The notes under the pieces were generated by a model. That model was given only the letters and a program-made list of their open reading frames with translations, did no database searches and had not been told where the DNA came from. Position numbers and translations under genes: made by a program. A stretch of DNA of 64,000 nucleotides from Citrobacter amalonaticus (GTDB taxonomy: Bacteria > Pseudomonadota > Gammaproteobacteria > Enterobacterales > Enterobacteriaceae), in NCBI RefSeq assembly GCF_018252635.1, contig NZ_JAGTXM010000001.1:806122-870121 (forward strand), written 5' to 3'. Of this stretch, positions 52,643 to 62,880 are shown piece by piece (positions within the stretch are counted from its first letter, which is position 1; each line of letters starts with the position of its first letter).

Positions 52643-53140
52643 ATGACTGACAGTGAACTGATGCAGTTAAGTGAACAGGTCGGGCTGGCGCTGAAAGCGC
52701 GTAGCGCGACGGTGACCACCGCAGAGTCCTGCACCGGCGGTTGGGTGGCGAAAGCCATTACCGATATTGCCGGAAGCTCCGCGTGGTTCGAACGCGGTTT
52801 TGTTACCTACAGTAATGAAGCCAAATCACAGATGATTGGCGTGCGCGAAGAGACGCTGGAACAGCATGGCGCGGTCAGCGAGCCGGTGGTAGTTGAGATG
52901 GCGATTGGCGCGCTGAAAGCGGCACGCGCCGATTTTGCCGTCTCCATCAGCGGGATTGCCGGGCCGGATGGTGGCAGCGAAGAGAAACCGGTTGGCACCG
53001 TCTGGTTTGCCTTCGCCAGCGTGCGCGGAGAAGGGATTACCCGTCGGGAATGCTTTCACGGCAACCGTGATGCGGTGCGTCGACAGGCCACGGTTTATGC
53101 GCTGCAAACCCTGTGGCAACAATTTCTACAAAATACTTGA
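52643..53140 (+). CDS. pncC: Nicotinamide-nucleotide amidase PncC
   Basis: A 165-residue CinA C-terminal-domain enzyme that deamidates NMN to nicotinate mononucleotide in NAD salvage. The signature VTTAESCTGGWVAKAIT and the SISGIAGPDGG block are intact. It ends directly before the recA LexA box and shares the recA upstream region, as in E. coli (formerly ygaD). Confidence 0.95.
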   Translation: MTDSELMQLSEQVGLALKARSATVTTAESCTGGWVAKAITDIAGSSAWFERGFVTYSNEAKSQMIGVREETLEQHGAVSEPVVVEMAIGALKAARADFAVSISGIAGPDGGSEEKPVGTVWFAFASVRGEGITRRECFHGNRDAVRRQATVYALQTLWQQFLQNT

Positions 53141-53164
53141 TACTGTATGACCATACAGTATAAT
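53137..53164 (+). promoter_or_regulatory. recA promoter with LexA box
   Basis: The -35 TTGATA (53137-53142) and -10 TATAAT (53159-53164) are 16 bases apart. The LexA box TACTGTATGACCATACAGTA (53141-53160) covers the whole spacer and differs from the E. coli box at one central base. Confidence 0.95.
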
Positions 53165-53217
53165 TGCGACAACAGTACAGAATCACTATCCGGTTTCAGC
53201 CGGCATGACAGGAGTAA

Positions 53218-54282
<1,065 letters not shown>

Positions 54283-54300
54283 TCGTCAGGTGTTGTTTGT

Positions 54301-54328
54301 CCGGATAACGCAGAACTGCCATCCGGCA
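54301..54328. repeat. REP-like element in the recA-recX gap
   Basis: CCGGATAACGCAG...CTGCCATCCGG is an isolated imperfect REP unit shortly before the recA terminator. Confidence 0.6.
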
Positions 54329-54346
54329 GAAAGTTGAATTACACTC

Positions 54347-54373
54347 AAGGGCTGCATTGATGCAGCCCTTTTT
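54347..54373 (+). terminator. recA terminator
   Basis: AAGGGCTGCA and TGCAGCCCTT form a perfect 10-bp stem around TTGA, followed by TTT. In E. coli partial readthrough here supplies recX mRNA. Confidence 0.9.
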
Positions 54374-54397
54374 GCATTTCTGATTTCGAAGGTTGTT

Positions 54398-54898
54398 ATG
54401 AGTGAACCCACACCGCGCCGACCCGCGTATTCCCGGCTGTTAGATCGCGCAGTACGTATTCTCGCGGTTCGTGACCACAGTGAACAAGAGTTACGACGTA
54501 AACTTGCCGCCCCGATAATGGGGAAAAATGGACCGGAAGAGATCGATGCGACGGCTGAAGATTATGACCGCGTAATTGCCTGGTGTTACGAGCATCAGTA
54601 TCTTGACGACAACCGGTTTATCGCCCGCTTTATCGCCAGCCGCAGCCGTAAAGGCTATGGCCCGGCGCGTATCCGCCAGGAATTGAATCAAAAGGGCATT
54701 GCCCGAGAATCGACGGAAAAGGCGATGCGGGAATGTGAGATTGACTGGAGCGTCCTGGCACGCGATCAGGCCTGCCGTAAATATGGTGATCCACTGCCTG
54801 GCGCATTTTCAGAAAAGGTTAAGGTACAACGGTTTTTGCTCTATCGTGGGTATCTGATGGAAGATATCCAGGAAATATGGCGAAATTTTGACGATTGA
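54398..54898 (+). CDS. recX: RecA regulator RecX
   Basis: A 166-residue protein that caps RecA filaments and limits SOS induction. It has the repeated three-helix RecX modules, including [20 protein letters not shown]-like and [14 protein letters not shown] segments. It follows the recA terminator in the same direction. Confidence 0.95.
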   Translation: MSEPTPRRPAYSRLLDRAVRILAVRDHSEQELRRKLAAPIMGKNGPEEIDATAEDYDRVIAWCYEHQYLDDNRFIARFIASRSRKGYGPARIRQELNQKGIARESTEKAMRECEIDWSVLARDQACRKYGDPLPGAFSEKVKVQRFLLYRGYLMEDIQEIWRNFDD

Positions 54899-55026
54899 GC
54901 GCATACGGGATTTTACTTCCCCGTAAAGAAAACTTATCTTATTCCCACTTTTCAGTTGCCGGCGGCCCAGTCAATCAAGAGTTGTTGCTGGTAATGATTT
55001 TTCGTTAGCAAGATTTCAGGATAATT

Positions 55027-57654
55027 ATGAGCAAGAGCACCGCTGAGATCCGTCAGGCGTTTCTCGACTTTTTCCATAGTAAGGGACATCAGGTAGTTGC
55101 CAGCAGCTCCCTGGTTCCAAACAATGACCCCACTTTGTTGTTTACCAACGCCGGGATGAACCAGTTCAAGGACGTTTTTCTTGGGCTCGACAAGCGTAAT
55201 TATTCCCGCGCAACCACGTCCCAGCGCTGCGTGCGCGCGGGTGGTAAGCACAACGATCTGGAAAACGTTGGTTACACTGCACGCCACCATACCTTCTTCG
55301 AAATGCTGGGCAACTTCAGCTTCGGCGACTATTTCAAACATGATGCAATCCAGTACGCGTGGGAACTGCTGACCGGTGAGAACTGGTTTGCCCTGCCGAA
55401 AGAGCGTCTGTGGGTGACCGTCTACGAAACAGACGATGAAGCCTATGAAATCTGGGAAAAAGAAGTCGGTATTCCTCGCGAACGTATTATCCGCATTGGT
55501 GATAACAAAGGTGCGGCCTATGCGTCTGACAACTTCTGGCAGATGGGCGATACCGGTCCATGCGGTCCGTGTACCGAGATCTTCTACGATCACGGCGATC
55601 ACATCTGGGGCGGCCCTCCGGGAAGCCCGGAAGAAGACGGCGATCGCTACATTGAGATCTGGAACATCGTCTTTATGCAGTTCAATCGTCAGGCTGACGG
55701 TACGATGGAGCCGCTGCCTAAGCCTTCCGTCGATACCGGTATGGGGCTGGAGCGTATTGCGGCTGTGCTGCAACACGTCAACTCCAACTACGAGATTGAC
55801 CTGTTCCGTACGCTGATTGAAGCGGTAGCAAAAGTGACCGGTGCGACCGATCTGAGCAACAAGTCACTGCGCGTGATTGCAGATCACATTCGTTCGTGTG
55901 CGTTCCTGATCGCTGATGGCGTGGTTCCGTCGAACGAAAACCGCGGCTATGTTCTGCGTCGTATCATTCGTCGTGCGGTACGTCATGGCAACATGCTGGG
56001 CGCGAAAGAGACCTTCTTCTACAAACTGGTGGGCCCACTGGTTGACGTTATGGGAGCGGCGGGCGAAGAACTGAAGCGTCAGCAGGCTCAGGTTGAGCAA
56101 GTTCTGAAAACCGAAGAAGAACAGTTTGCCCGTACGCTGGAGCGTGGCCTGGCGCTGCTGGATGAAGAGCTGGCGAAACTGTCTGGCGATACGCTGGATG
56201 GCGAAACAGCTTTCCGTTTGTACGATACCTATGGCTTCCCGGTTGACCTGACGGCAGACGTTTGCCGTGAGCGCAACATCAAAGTGGATGAAGCCGGTTT
56301 TGAAGCTGCCATGGAAGAGCAGCGCCGCCGCGCGCGCGAAGCCAGCGGTTTTGGTGCGGACTATAACGCGATGATTCGCGTGGATAGCGCCTCTGAATTT
56401 AAAGGCTACGACCATCTGGAACTGAACGGCAAAGTGACCGCGCTGTTTGTGGATGGAAAAGCGGTTGATACGATCAGTGCCGGTCAGGACGCTGTTGTTG
56501 TGCTGGACCAGACCCCGTTCTATGCAGAATCCGGTGGTCAGGTTGGGGATAAAGGTGAACTGAAAGGCGCGGGCTTTGCATTCGCCGTAAACGACACGCA
56601 AAAATATGGTCAGGCAATTGGCCACCTCGGCAAGTTGACTGCGGGTGCTCTGAAAGTGGGCGACGCGGTTCAGGCTGACGTGGATGAAGCGCGTCGTGCG
56701 CGTATTCGTCTGAACCACTCCGCCACGCACCTGATGCACGCGGCGCTGCGCCAGATTCTGGGCACGCACGTGGCGCAGAAAGGATCGCTGGTTAACGACA
56801 AAGTGCTGCGTTTCGACTTCTCGCATAATGAAGCGATGAAGCCTGCAGAAATCCGTGCGATTGAAGATCTGGTGAACGCGCAGATTCGTCGTAACCTGCC
56901 GGTTGAAACCAACGTGATGGATCTGGAAGCGGCGAAAGCAAAAGGGGCGATGGCGCTGTTCGGTGAGAAATATGACGAACGCGTTCGCGTACTGAGCATG
57001 GGCGATTTCTCGACCGAGCTGTGCGGCGGGACTCACGCTAACCGTACCGGTGACATTGGTCTGTTCCGTATCGTTTCCGAGTCCGGTACCGCCGCCGGGG
57101 TCCGTCGTATTGAAGCGGTAACCGGTGAGGGCGCCATTGCGACGGTGCATGCAGAAAGCGATCGCTTAAACGATATCGCGCATCTGTTGAAGGGCGATAG
57201 CCAGAACCTGGGCGACAAAGTGCGTTCAGTACTGGAGCGTACTCGTCAGCTCGAGAAAGAACTTCAGCAGTTGAAAGAACAAGCTGCGGCGCAGGAAAGT
57301 GCGAATCTTTCCAGCAAAGCGGTTGATATCAATGGCGTTAAGCTGTTGGTAAGCGAGCTTGCGGGTGTTGAGCCGAAGATGTTACGTACTATGGTTGATG
57401 ATCTGAAAAATCAACTGGGGTCGACAATCATCGTGCTGGCAACGGCAGCTGAAGGTAAGGTTTCTCTGATTGCTGGTGTGTCTAAGGACGTGACCGACCG
57501 TGTCAAAGCAGGGGAACTGGTAGGAATGGTCGCTCAGCAGGTGGGCGGTAAGGGTGGTGGTCGTCCGGACATGGCGCAAGCCGGTGGGACGGATGCATCT
57601 GCTTTGCCTGCAGCGTTAGCCAGTGTGCAAGCCTGGGTCAGCGCAAAATTGTAA
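55027..57654 (+). CDS. alaS: Alanyl-tRNA synthetase
   Basis: An 875-residue class II synthetase. The N-terminal aminoacylation domain has [11 protein letters not shown]. The editing domain carries [12 protein letters not shown] and the zinc motif [12 protein letters not shown] coiled-coil and C-Ala domain close the protein. The length and order match E. coli AlaS. A long antisense frame over it is not a gene. Confidence 0.98.
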   Translation: MSKSTAEIRQAFLDFFHSKGHQVVASSSLVPNNDPTLLFTNAGMNQFKDVFLGLDKRNYSRATTSQRCVRAGGKHNDLENVGYTARHHTFFEMLGNFSFGDYFKHDAIQYAWELLTGENWFALPKERLWVTVYETDDEAYEIWEKEVGIPRERIIRIGDNKGAAYASDNFWQMGDTGPCGPCTEIFYDHGDHIWGGPPGSPEEDGDRYIEIWNIVFMQFNRQADGTMEPLPKPSVDTGMGLERIAAVLQHVNSNYEIDLFRTLIEAVAKVTGATDLSNKSLRVIADHIRSCAFLIADGVVPSNENRGYVLRRIIRRAVRHGNMLGAKETFFYKLVGPLVDVMGAAGEELKRQQAQVEQVLKTEEEQFARTLERGLALLDEELAKLSGDTLDGETAFRLYDTYGFPVDLTADVCRERNIKVDEAGFEAAMEEQRRRAREASGFGADYNAMIRVDSASEFKGYDHLELNGKVTALFVDGKAVDTISAGQDAVVVLDQTPFYAESGGQVGDKGELKGAGFAFAVNDTQKYGQAIGHLGKLTAGALKVGDAVQADVDEARRARIRLNHSATHLMHAALRQILGTHVAQKGSLVNDKVLRFDFSHNEAMKPAEIRAIEDLVNAQIRRNLPVETNVMDLEAAKAKGAMALFGEKYDERVRVLSMGDFSTELCGGTHANRTGDIGLFRIVSESGTAAGVRRIEAVTGEGAIATVHAESDRLNDIAHLLKGDSQNLGDKVRSVLERTRQLEKELQQLKEQAAAQESANLSSKAVDINGVKLLVSELAGVEPKMLRTMVDDLKNQLGSTIIVLATAAEGKVSLIAGVSKDVTDRVKAGELVGMVAQQVGGKGGGRPDMAQAGGTDASALPAALASVQAWVSAKL

Positions 57655-57675
57655 TAACAATAAGCGTTAGCCGAT

Positions 57676-57723
57676 GCCGCGGATTATCATTCCGCGGCGT
57701 TTGCGACAACGTTGTCGACAACG
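57676..57723. promoter_or_regulatory. alaS-csrA gap: hairpin and 14-bp palindrome
   Basis: GCCGCGGA and TCCGCGGC (57676-57698) form an 8-bp hairpin after alaS without a strong T-tract. The perfect palindrome CGACAACGTTGTCG (57704-57717) follows, and a second CGACAACG copy overlaps it at 57716-57723. The csrA ATG is 170 bases further on. The binding factor is unknown. Confidence 0.45.
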
Positions 57724-57894
57724 ATAAAGTCGGGTTGAAGTTGTGTATATCGGCTAAACTTAGGTTTAACAGAATGTGATGCCGTGACTGCTTACATGTA
57801 ATGTGTTTGTCATCGCTTACTTTTTGGCGTTATATGATGGATAATGCCGGGATACAGAGAGACCCGACTCTTTTAATCTTTCAAGGAGCAAAGA

Positions 57895-58080
57895 ATGCTG
57901 ATTCTGACTCGTCGAGTTGGTGAGACCCTCATGATTGGAGATGAGGTCACCGTGACAGTTTTAGGGGTGAAGGGCAACCAGGTACGCATTGGTGTCAACG
58001 CCCCAAAAGAAGTTTCTGTCCATCGTGAAGAGATCTACCAGCGTATCCAGGCTGAAAAATCCCAGCAGTCCAGTTACTAA
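57895..58080 (+). CDS. csrA: Carbon storage regulator CsrA
   Basis: A 61-residue RNA-binding protein that controls translation and stability of mRNAs with GGA motifs. The sequence begins [18 protein letters not shown] and contains the conserved Arg44 region ([12 protein letters not shown]). It is essentially the E. coli protein. The ribosome site AAGGAGCAAAG, itself containing GGA, allows autoregulation. Confidence 0.98.
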
Positions 58081-58087
58081 GGTTTCC

Positions 58088-58113
58088 GCGTCTCACCTGA
58101 CCGGGTGAGGCGC
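58088..58113 (+). terminator. Hairpin after csrA
   Basis: GCGTCTCACC and GGTGAGGCGC pair over 10 bp (one G-T) around TGACCG, eight bases after the csrA stop. There is no clear T-tract. Between here and the tRNA promoter (58114-58331) I see no gene. Confidence 0.55.
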
Positions 58114-58331
58114 AACCTGACATCTTCGCCACATCCCCCTCTTATTCGTTTCGTTTTTCGGTGATCCGTTGTCCTGCTCCATATGGTGCGCCCGCATCCT
58201 TATGACTTTTTCATTGTGGTAGCCTTTTGCCTCAGAGACCGATTTATCTGTTGATAAAACACTCTTTTTGCCGTTTTTGCAGACTAATTGAACGTGAAGT
58301 GTGCAAACGATAAAAGCTCAGGAAAAATTGT

Positions 58332-58359
58332 TTGACTTATAAGTCCCAGAAAGTAATAT
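58332..58359 (+). promoter_or_regulatory. Promoter of the tRNA operon
   Basis: The -35 TTGACT (58332-58337), a 16-base spacer and the -10 TAATAT (58354-58359) are followed by the GC-rich discriminator GTGCGCC. That is typical of stringently controlled tRNA promoters. Confidence 0.8.
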
Positions 58360-58420
58360 GTGCGCCACGCAGCGACGATGAGCAGTAACAAGTTCTTCGA
58401 AGCACTCGTAAGAGGCGTGT

Positions 58421-58513
58421 GGTGAGGTGGCCGAGAGGCTGAAGGCGCTCCCCTGCTAAGGGAGTATGCGGTCAAAAGCTGCATCCGGGGTTCGAATCCC
58501 CGCCTCACCGCCA
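58421..58513 (+). tRNA. serV: tRNA-Ser (anticodon GCU)
   Basis: The 93-nt gene has a long variable arm and encoded CCA. The anticodon GCT lies in the CTGCTAA loop, and the acceptor stem GGTGAGG pairs with CCTCACC. It is first in the operon, as serV is in E. coli, and lies three bases before the first Arg tRNA. Confidence 0.97.
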
Positions 58514-58516
58514 TTT

Positions 58517-58593
58517 GCATCCGTAGCTCAGCTGGATAGAGTACTCGGCTACGAACCGAGCGGTCGGAGGTTCGAATCCTCCCGGATGCACCA
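58517..58593 (+). tRNA. tRNA-Arg (anticodon ACG), copy 1
   Basis: 77 nt with encoded CCA. Acceptor GCATCCG/CGGATGC, anticodon ACG and T-arm GGAGG/CCTCC are all intact. The spacer to copy 2 holds the hairpin TTGATAC/GTATCAA (58602-58628) and no inserted repeat. Confidence 0.97.
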
Positions 58594-58655
58594 TCTCTTA
58601 CTTGATACGGCTTTAGTAGCGGTATCAAAATCTGCAGTAAAGTAAGTTTCCCGAT

Positions 58656-58732
58656 GCATCCGTAGCTCAGCTGGATAGAGTACTCGGCTACGAACCGAGC
58701 GGTCGGAGGTTCGAATCCTCCCGGATGCACCA
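58656..58732 (+). tRNA. tRNA-Arg (anticodon ACG), copy 2
   Basis: Identical to copy 1 over 77 nt. It is followed immediately by the first structured repeat, which ends in a second copy of this tRNA's 3' end. Confidence 0.97.
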
Positions 58733-58866
58733 TATTTTCCATTCTCTCAGCAATGAAGGTGTGGATGAGGTGGCGGTAGTAACCGCAAGCACCAGGGAGG
58801 ATAACGTTGCTTCAGCAACGGCCCGAAGGGCGAGCCGCAAGGCGAGTCATCCTCCCGGATGCACCA
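58733..58866 (+). repeat. tRNA-Arg 3'-end repeat unit A, structured
   Basis: This 134-bp unit ends with a 19-bp copy of the tRNA 3' end (ATCCTCCCGGATGCACCAT). Its core closes with GGGAGGAT (58795-58802) against ATCCTCCC (58849-58856). Inside are CGTTGC/GCAACG (58805-58820), GCCC/GGGC (58821-58831) and GCC/GGC (58834-58843). A 5' hairpin GCGGT/ACCGC lies at 58773-58786. It resembles the tRNA-end repeats known from E. coli tyrT. Confidence 0.8.
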
Positions 58867-58927
58867 TCTCTTACTTGATACCGCTGTTATGCAGTATCAA
58901 CATCGGCAGTAAAATACGTTTTCCGAT

Positions 58928-59004
58928 GCATCCGTAGCTCAGCTGGATAGAGTACTCGGCTACGAACCGAGCGGTCGGAGGTTCGAATCCTCCCGGATGC
59001 ACCA
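58928..59004 (+). tRNA. tRNA-Arg (anticodon ACG), copy 3
   Basis: Identical 77-nt tRNA with CCA. Repeat units A and B flank it on either side. Confidence 0.97.
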
Positions 59005-59135
59005 TCTTCTCCCGAATAACAGCTGGTTTGTTGTTTCATGGTCTGCGAGAGTATCGCAAGCGCCAGGGGGATAACGTTGCACCAGCAACGGCCCGAAGGG
59101 CGAGGCGCAGCCGAGTCATCCTCCCGGATGCACCA
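59005..59135 (+). repeat. tRNA-Arg 3'-end repeat unit B, structured
   Basis: A 131-bp unit with the same plan as A. The closing stem is GGGGGAT (59066-59072) with ATCCTCC (59118-59124), using one G-U pair. Inner stems are CGTTGC/GCAACG with loop ACCA, GCCC/GGGC, and GGC/GCC (59104-59112), where one pair is swapped relative to unit A. The 5' hairpin is TGCGA/TCGCA (59044-59058). Confidence 0.8.
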
Positions 59136-59196
59136 TCTCTTGTTTGATACCGTTTTTATGCAGTATCAACATCGGCAGTAAAATACGTTTTCCGAT

Positions 59197-59273
59197 GCAT
59201 CCGTAGCTCAGCTGGATAGAGTACTCGGCTACGAACCGAGCGGTCGGAGGTTCGAATCCTCCCGGATGCACCA
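59197..59273 (+). tRNA. tRNA-Arg (anticodon ACG), copy 4
   Basis: Identical 77-nt tRNA with CCA, last tRNA in the operon and followed by repeat unit C. Confidence 0.97.
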
Positions 59274-59405
59274 TCTTCTCCCGAATAACAGCGAATTTGT
59301 TGTTTCATGGCCTGCGAGAGTGTCGCAAACGCCAGGGAGGATAACGTTGCTTCAGCAACGGCCCGAAGGGCGAGGCTTCGCCGAGTCATCCTCCCGGATG
59401 CACCA
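59274..59405 (+). repeat. tRNA-Arg 3'-end repeat unit C, structured
   Basis: A 132-bp unit. The closing stem GGGAGGAT (59335-59342) pairs with ATCCTCCC (59388-59395). Inner stems are CGTTGC/GCAACG, GCCC/GGGC and GGC-TTC-GCC (59374-59382). The 5' hairpin TGCGA/TCGCA lies at 59313-59327. No tRNA follows it; a pyrimidine-rich tract and then yqaB come next. No clear intrinsic terminator is seen. Confidence 0.8.
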
Positions 59406-59525
59406 TTTTCTCCTTTCTTTACTCCTTTGCAAGACTACCCTGAACAATCCTCAGCATCGTCGTCAGCGACAAAATCCAGCAATTACGATAAAGTAACGTC
59501 TGTTTACTTGCAGGGTGAGAGCACT

Positions 59526-60092
59526 ATGTACGAACGTTATGCGGGTCTGATTTTCGATATGGATGGTACCCTTCTTGATACTGAACCAACGCACCGTAAG
59601 GCGTGGGTTGAAGTATTAGGTCGTTACGGTATGCACTTTGATCTTCAGGCGATGGTTGCCCTTAACGGCTCAGCTACATGGCGTATTGCGCAGTCCATTA
59701 TTGAATTGAATCATGCGGATCTCGATCCCCACGCGTTAGCCCGTGAAAAAACGGATGCGGTAAAAATCATGCTCCTCGATAGCGTCGAGCCGCTGCCACT
59801 GGTTGAGGTAGTGAAAGCGTGGCATGGTCGTCGCCCGATGTCCGTCGGGACCGGCAGTGAAAGCGCGATTGCGGAAGCGCTGCTGGCCCATTTGGGGTTG
59901 CGTCGCTATTTTGATGCCGTCGTCGCCGCCGATCATGTTCAGCATCATAAACCTGCGCCAGATACTTTCCTGCTTTGTGCTGAGCGTATGGGCGTACCTG
60001 CGGCGCAGTGTGTGGTATTTGAAGATGCTGACTTTGGTATCCAGGCAGCACGCGCCGCCGGAATGGATGCTGTGGACGTTCGACACCTGTGA
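59526..60092 (+). CDS. yqaB: Fructose-1-phosphate/6-phosphogluconate phosphatase YqaB
   Basis: A 188-residue HAD-superfamily phosphatase. The catalytic motif DMDGT (Asp11, Asp13) is near the N-terminus, the GTGSES motif II is in the middle, and KPAPDTFLLC and EDADFG close the active site. E. coli YqaB acts on fructose 1-phosphate and related sugar phosphates. I chose the ATG at 59526; an earlier in-frame start would read through repeat unit C. Confidence 0.94.
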   Translation: MYERYAGLIFDMDGTLLDTEPTHRKAWVEVLGRYGMHFDLQAMVALNGSATWRIAQSIIELNHADLDPHALAREKTDAVKIMLLDSVEPLPLVEVVKAWHGRRPMSVGTGSESAIAEALLAHLGLRRYFDAVVAADHVQHHKPAPDTFLLCAERMGVPAAQCVVFEDADFGIQAARAAGMDAVDVRHL

Positions 60093-60517
60093 GCGACGGA
60101 CTGTCGCTCCTTTCATTGTTTGCCAGCAGTTTTCTCAGCGCAACACTGTTACCCGGCAACTCGGAAGTCGTTTTGATTGCCATGTTACTGGCCGGGTTCA
60201 GTCATCCCTGGGTCTTAGTTTTAACAGCAACAATGGGTAATAGCCTTGGAGGGTTAACTAACGTTATCCTTGGGCGTTTCTTCCCGCTGCGCAAGACATC
60301 GCGCTGGCAGGAGAAAGCTACCGGTTGGCTTAAACGCTATGGCGCGGTCACACTATTATTAAGCTGGATGCCGGTTGTGGGTGATTTACTGTGCCTGTTA
60401 GCGGGATGGATGCGCCTCTCGTGGGGGCCGGTGCTCTTTTTTTTATGCCTTGGCAAAGCGCTGCGCTATATTGTCGTCGCGGCTGCTACCGTTCAGGGCA
60501 TTACCTGGTGGCACTAA
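60089..60517 (+). CDS. yqaA: DedA/SNARE-associated-like membrane protein YqaA
   Basis: A 142-residue membrane protein related to the DedA (VTT-domain) family, with four or so hydrophobic segments and the block EVVLIAMLLAG. Its function is not established. It overlaps yqaB by four bases, so it is probably translated together with it. Confidence 0.9.
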   Translation: MSDGLSLLSLFASSFLSATLLPGNSEVVLIAMLLAGFSHPWVLVLTATMGNSLGGLTNVILGRFFPLRKTSRWQEKATGWLKRYGAVTLLLSWMPVVGDLLCLLAGWMRLSWGPVLFFLCLGKALRYIVVAAATVQGITWWH

Positions 60518-60568
60518 TTGTGCCTGGGGATTAGCCTTTAGGGTAACCACTACAATTATGCTAATTAA

Positions 60569-62152
<1,584 letters not shown>

Positions 62153-62160
62153 CAGAAAAG

Positions 62161-62233
62161 AAAAAGGCCACTCGGGAGTGGCCAAAATTTCATCTCTGAA
62201 AACAGGGATGATGATAACAAATGCGCGTCTTTC
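62161..62233 (-). ncRNA. micA: Small RNA MicA
   Basis: A 73-nt minus-strand RNA beginning GAAAGACGCGCATTTGTTAT, the Hfq-dependent antisense end that pairs with the ompA leader in E. coli. It ends with the terminator stem GGCCACTC/GAGTGGCC and five T. It lies between gshA and luxS and is divergent from luxS, exactly as in E. coli. A few loop bases differ. Confidence 0.93.
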
Positions 62234-62239
62234 ATATAC

Positions 62240-62266
62240 TCAGACTCGCACCGGAATGAAGAGTTC
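62240..62266 (-). promoter_or_regulatory. Sigma-E promoter of micA
   Basis: On the minus strand GAACTC (-35, 62261-62266) and TCTGA (-10, 62240-62244) are 16 bases apart, six bases before the MicA 5' end. micA is sigma-E dependent in E. coli. Confidence 0.8.
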
Positions 62267-62300
62267 AGTTTATTTTAAAAAAATTATCGGAGGTGGCTAA

Positions 62301-62816
62301 ATGCCGTTGTTAGATAGCTTCACTGTCGATCATACCCGGATGGAAGCACCTGCAGTGCGTGTGGCGAAAACGATGAACACCCCGCATGGCGACGCCATTA
62401 CCGTGTTTGACCTGCGTTTTTGCATACCAAACAAAGAAGTGATGCCGGAGAAAGGGATTCACACGCTGGAGCATCTGTTCGCAGGCTTTATGCGTAATCA
62501 CCTCAATGGCAACGGTGTCGAGATTATCGATATCTCCCCGATGGGCTGCCGTACCGGTTTCTATATGAGCCTGATTGGTACGCCTGATGAGCAACGCGTG
62601 GCTGATGCCTGGAAAGCGGCGATGGCTGACGTGCTAAAAGTTCAGGATCAGAATCAGATCCCGGAACTGAACGTCTACCAGTGCGGCACGTATCAGATGC
62701 ACTCGCTGAGCGAAGCACAGGATATCGCGCGTCACATTCTGGAACACGACGTTCGCGTCAACAGCAATGAAGAGCTGGCGCTGCCGAAAGAGAAGTTGCA
62801 GGAACTGCACATCTAG
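62301..62816 (+). CDS. luxS: S-ribosylhomocysteine lyase LuxS
   Basis: A 171-residue iron enzyme of the activated methyl cycle that releases homocysteine and the autoinducer-2 precursor DPD. The metal site is formed by HTLEH (His54, His58) and the cysteine of YQCGTY. RBS GGAGGTGG precedes the ATG. The MicA promoter region lies upstream on the other strand. Confidence 0.98.
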   Translation: MPLLDSFTVDHTRMEAPAVRVAKTMNTPHGDAITVFDLRFCIPNKEVMPEKGIHTLEHLFAGFMRNHLNGNGVEIIDISPMGCRTGFYMSLIGTPDEQRVADAWKAAMADVLKVQDQNQIPELNVYQCGTYQMHSLSEAQDIARHILEHDVRVNSNEELALPKEKLQELHI

Positions 62817-62836
62817 TTGTCGGTGTCGTTACCGGC

Positions 62837-62869
62837 AAAAAAAGCCCGTTCGACTGAACGGGCTTTTTT
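62837..62869. terminator. Bidirectional terminator between luxS and emrB
   Basis: GCCCGTTC (62844-62851) and GAACGGGC (62856-62863) pair around GACT, with A-run on the left and T-run on the right, so it can end both convergent transcripts. Confidence 0.9.
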
Positions 62870-62880
62870 ATCGCTTTCAT

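Noticed and set aside
55864-57150. A 428-residue open frame antisense to alaS
   Set aside because: It lies inside a highly conserved housekeeping gene, has no recognisable domain and no credible start site.
58284-58742. Minus-strand open frame of 152 residues over the tRNA genes
   Set aside because: Its sequence is the reverse translation of tRNA-Ser and tRNA-Arg genes. Such frames are often misannotated in tRNA clusters.
59156-59496. Short open frames on both strands over tRNA-Arg copy 4 and repeat unit C
   Set aside because: They are made of tRNA and repeat sequence, and the plus-strand frame only adds an unsupported leader to yqaB.
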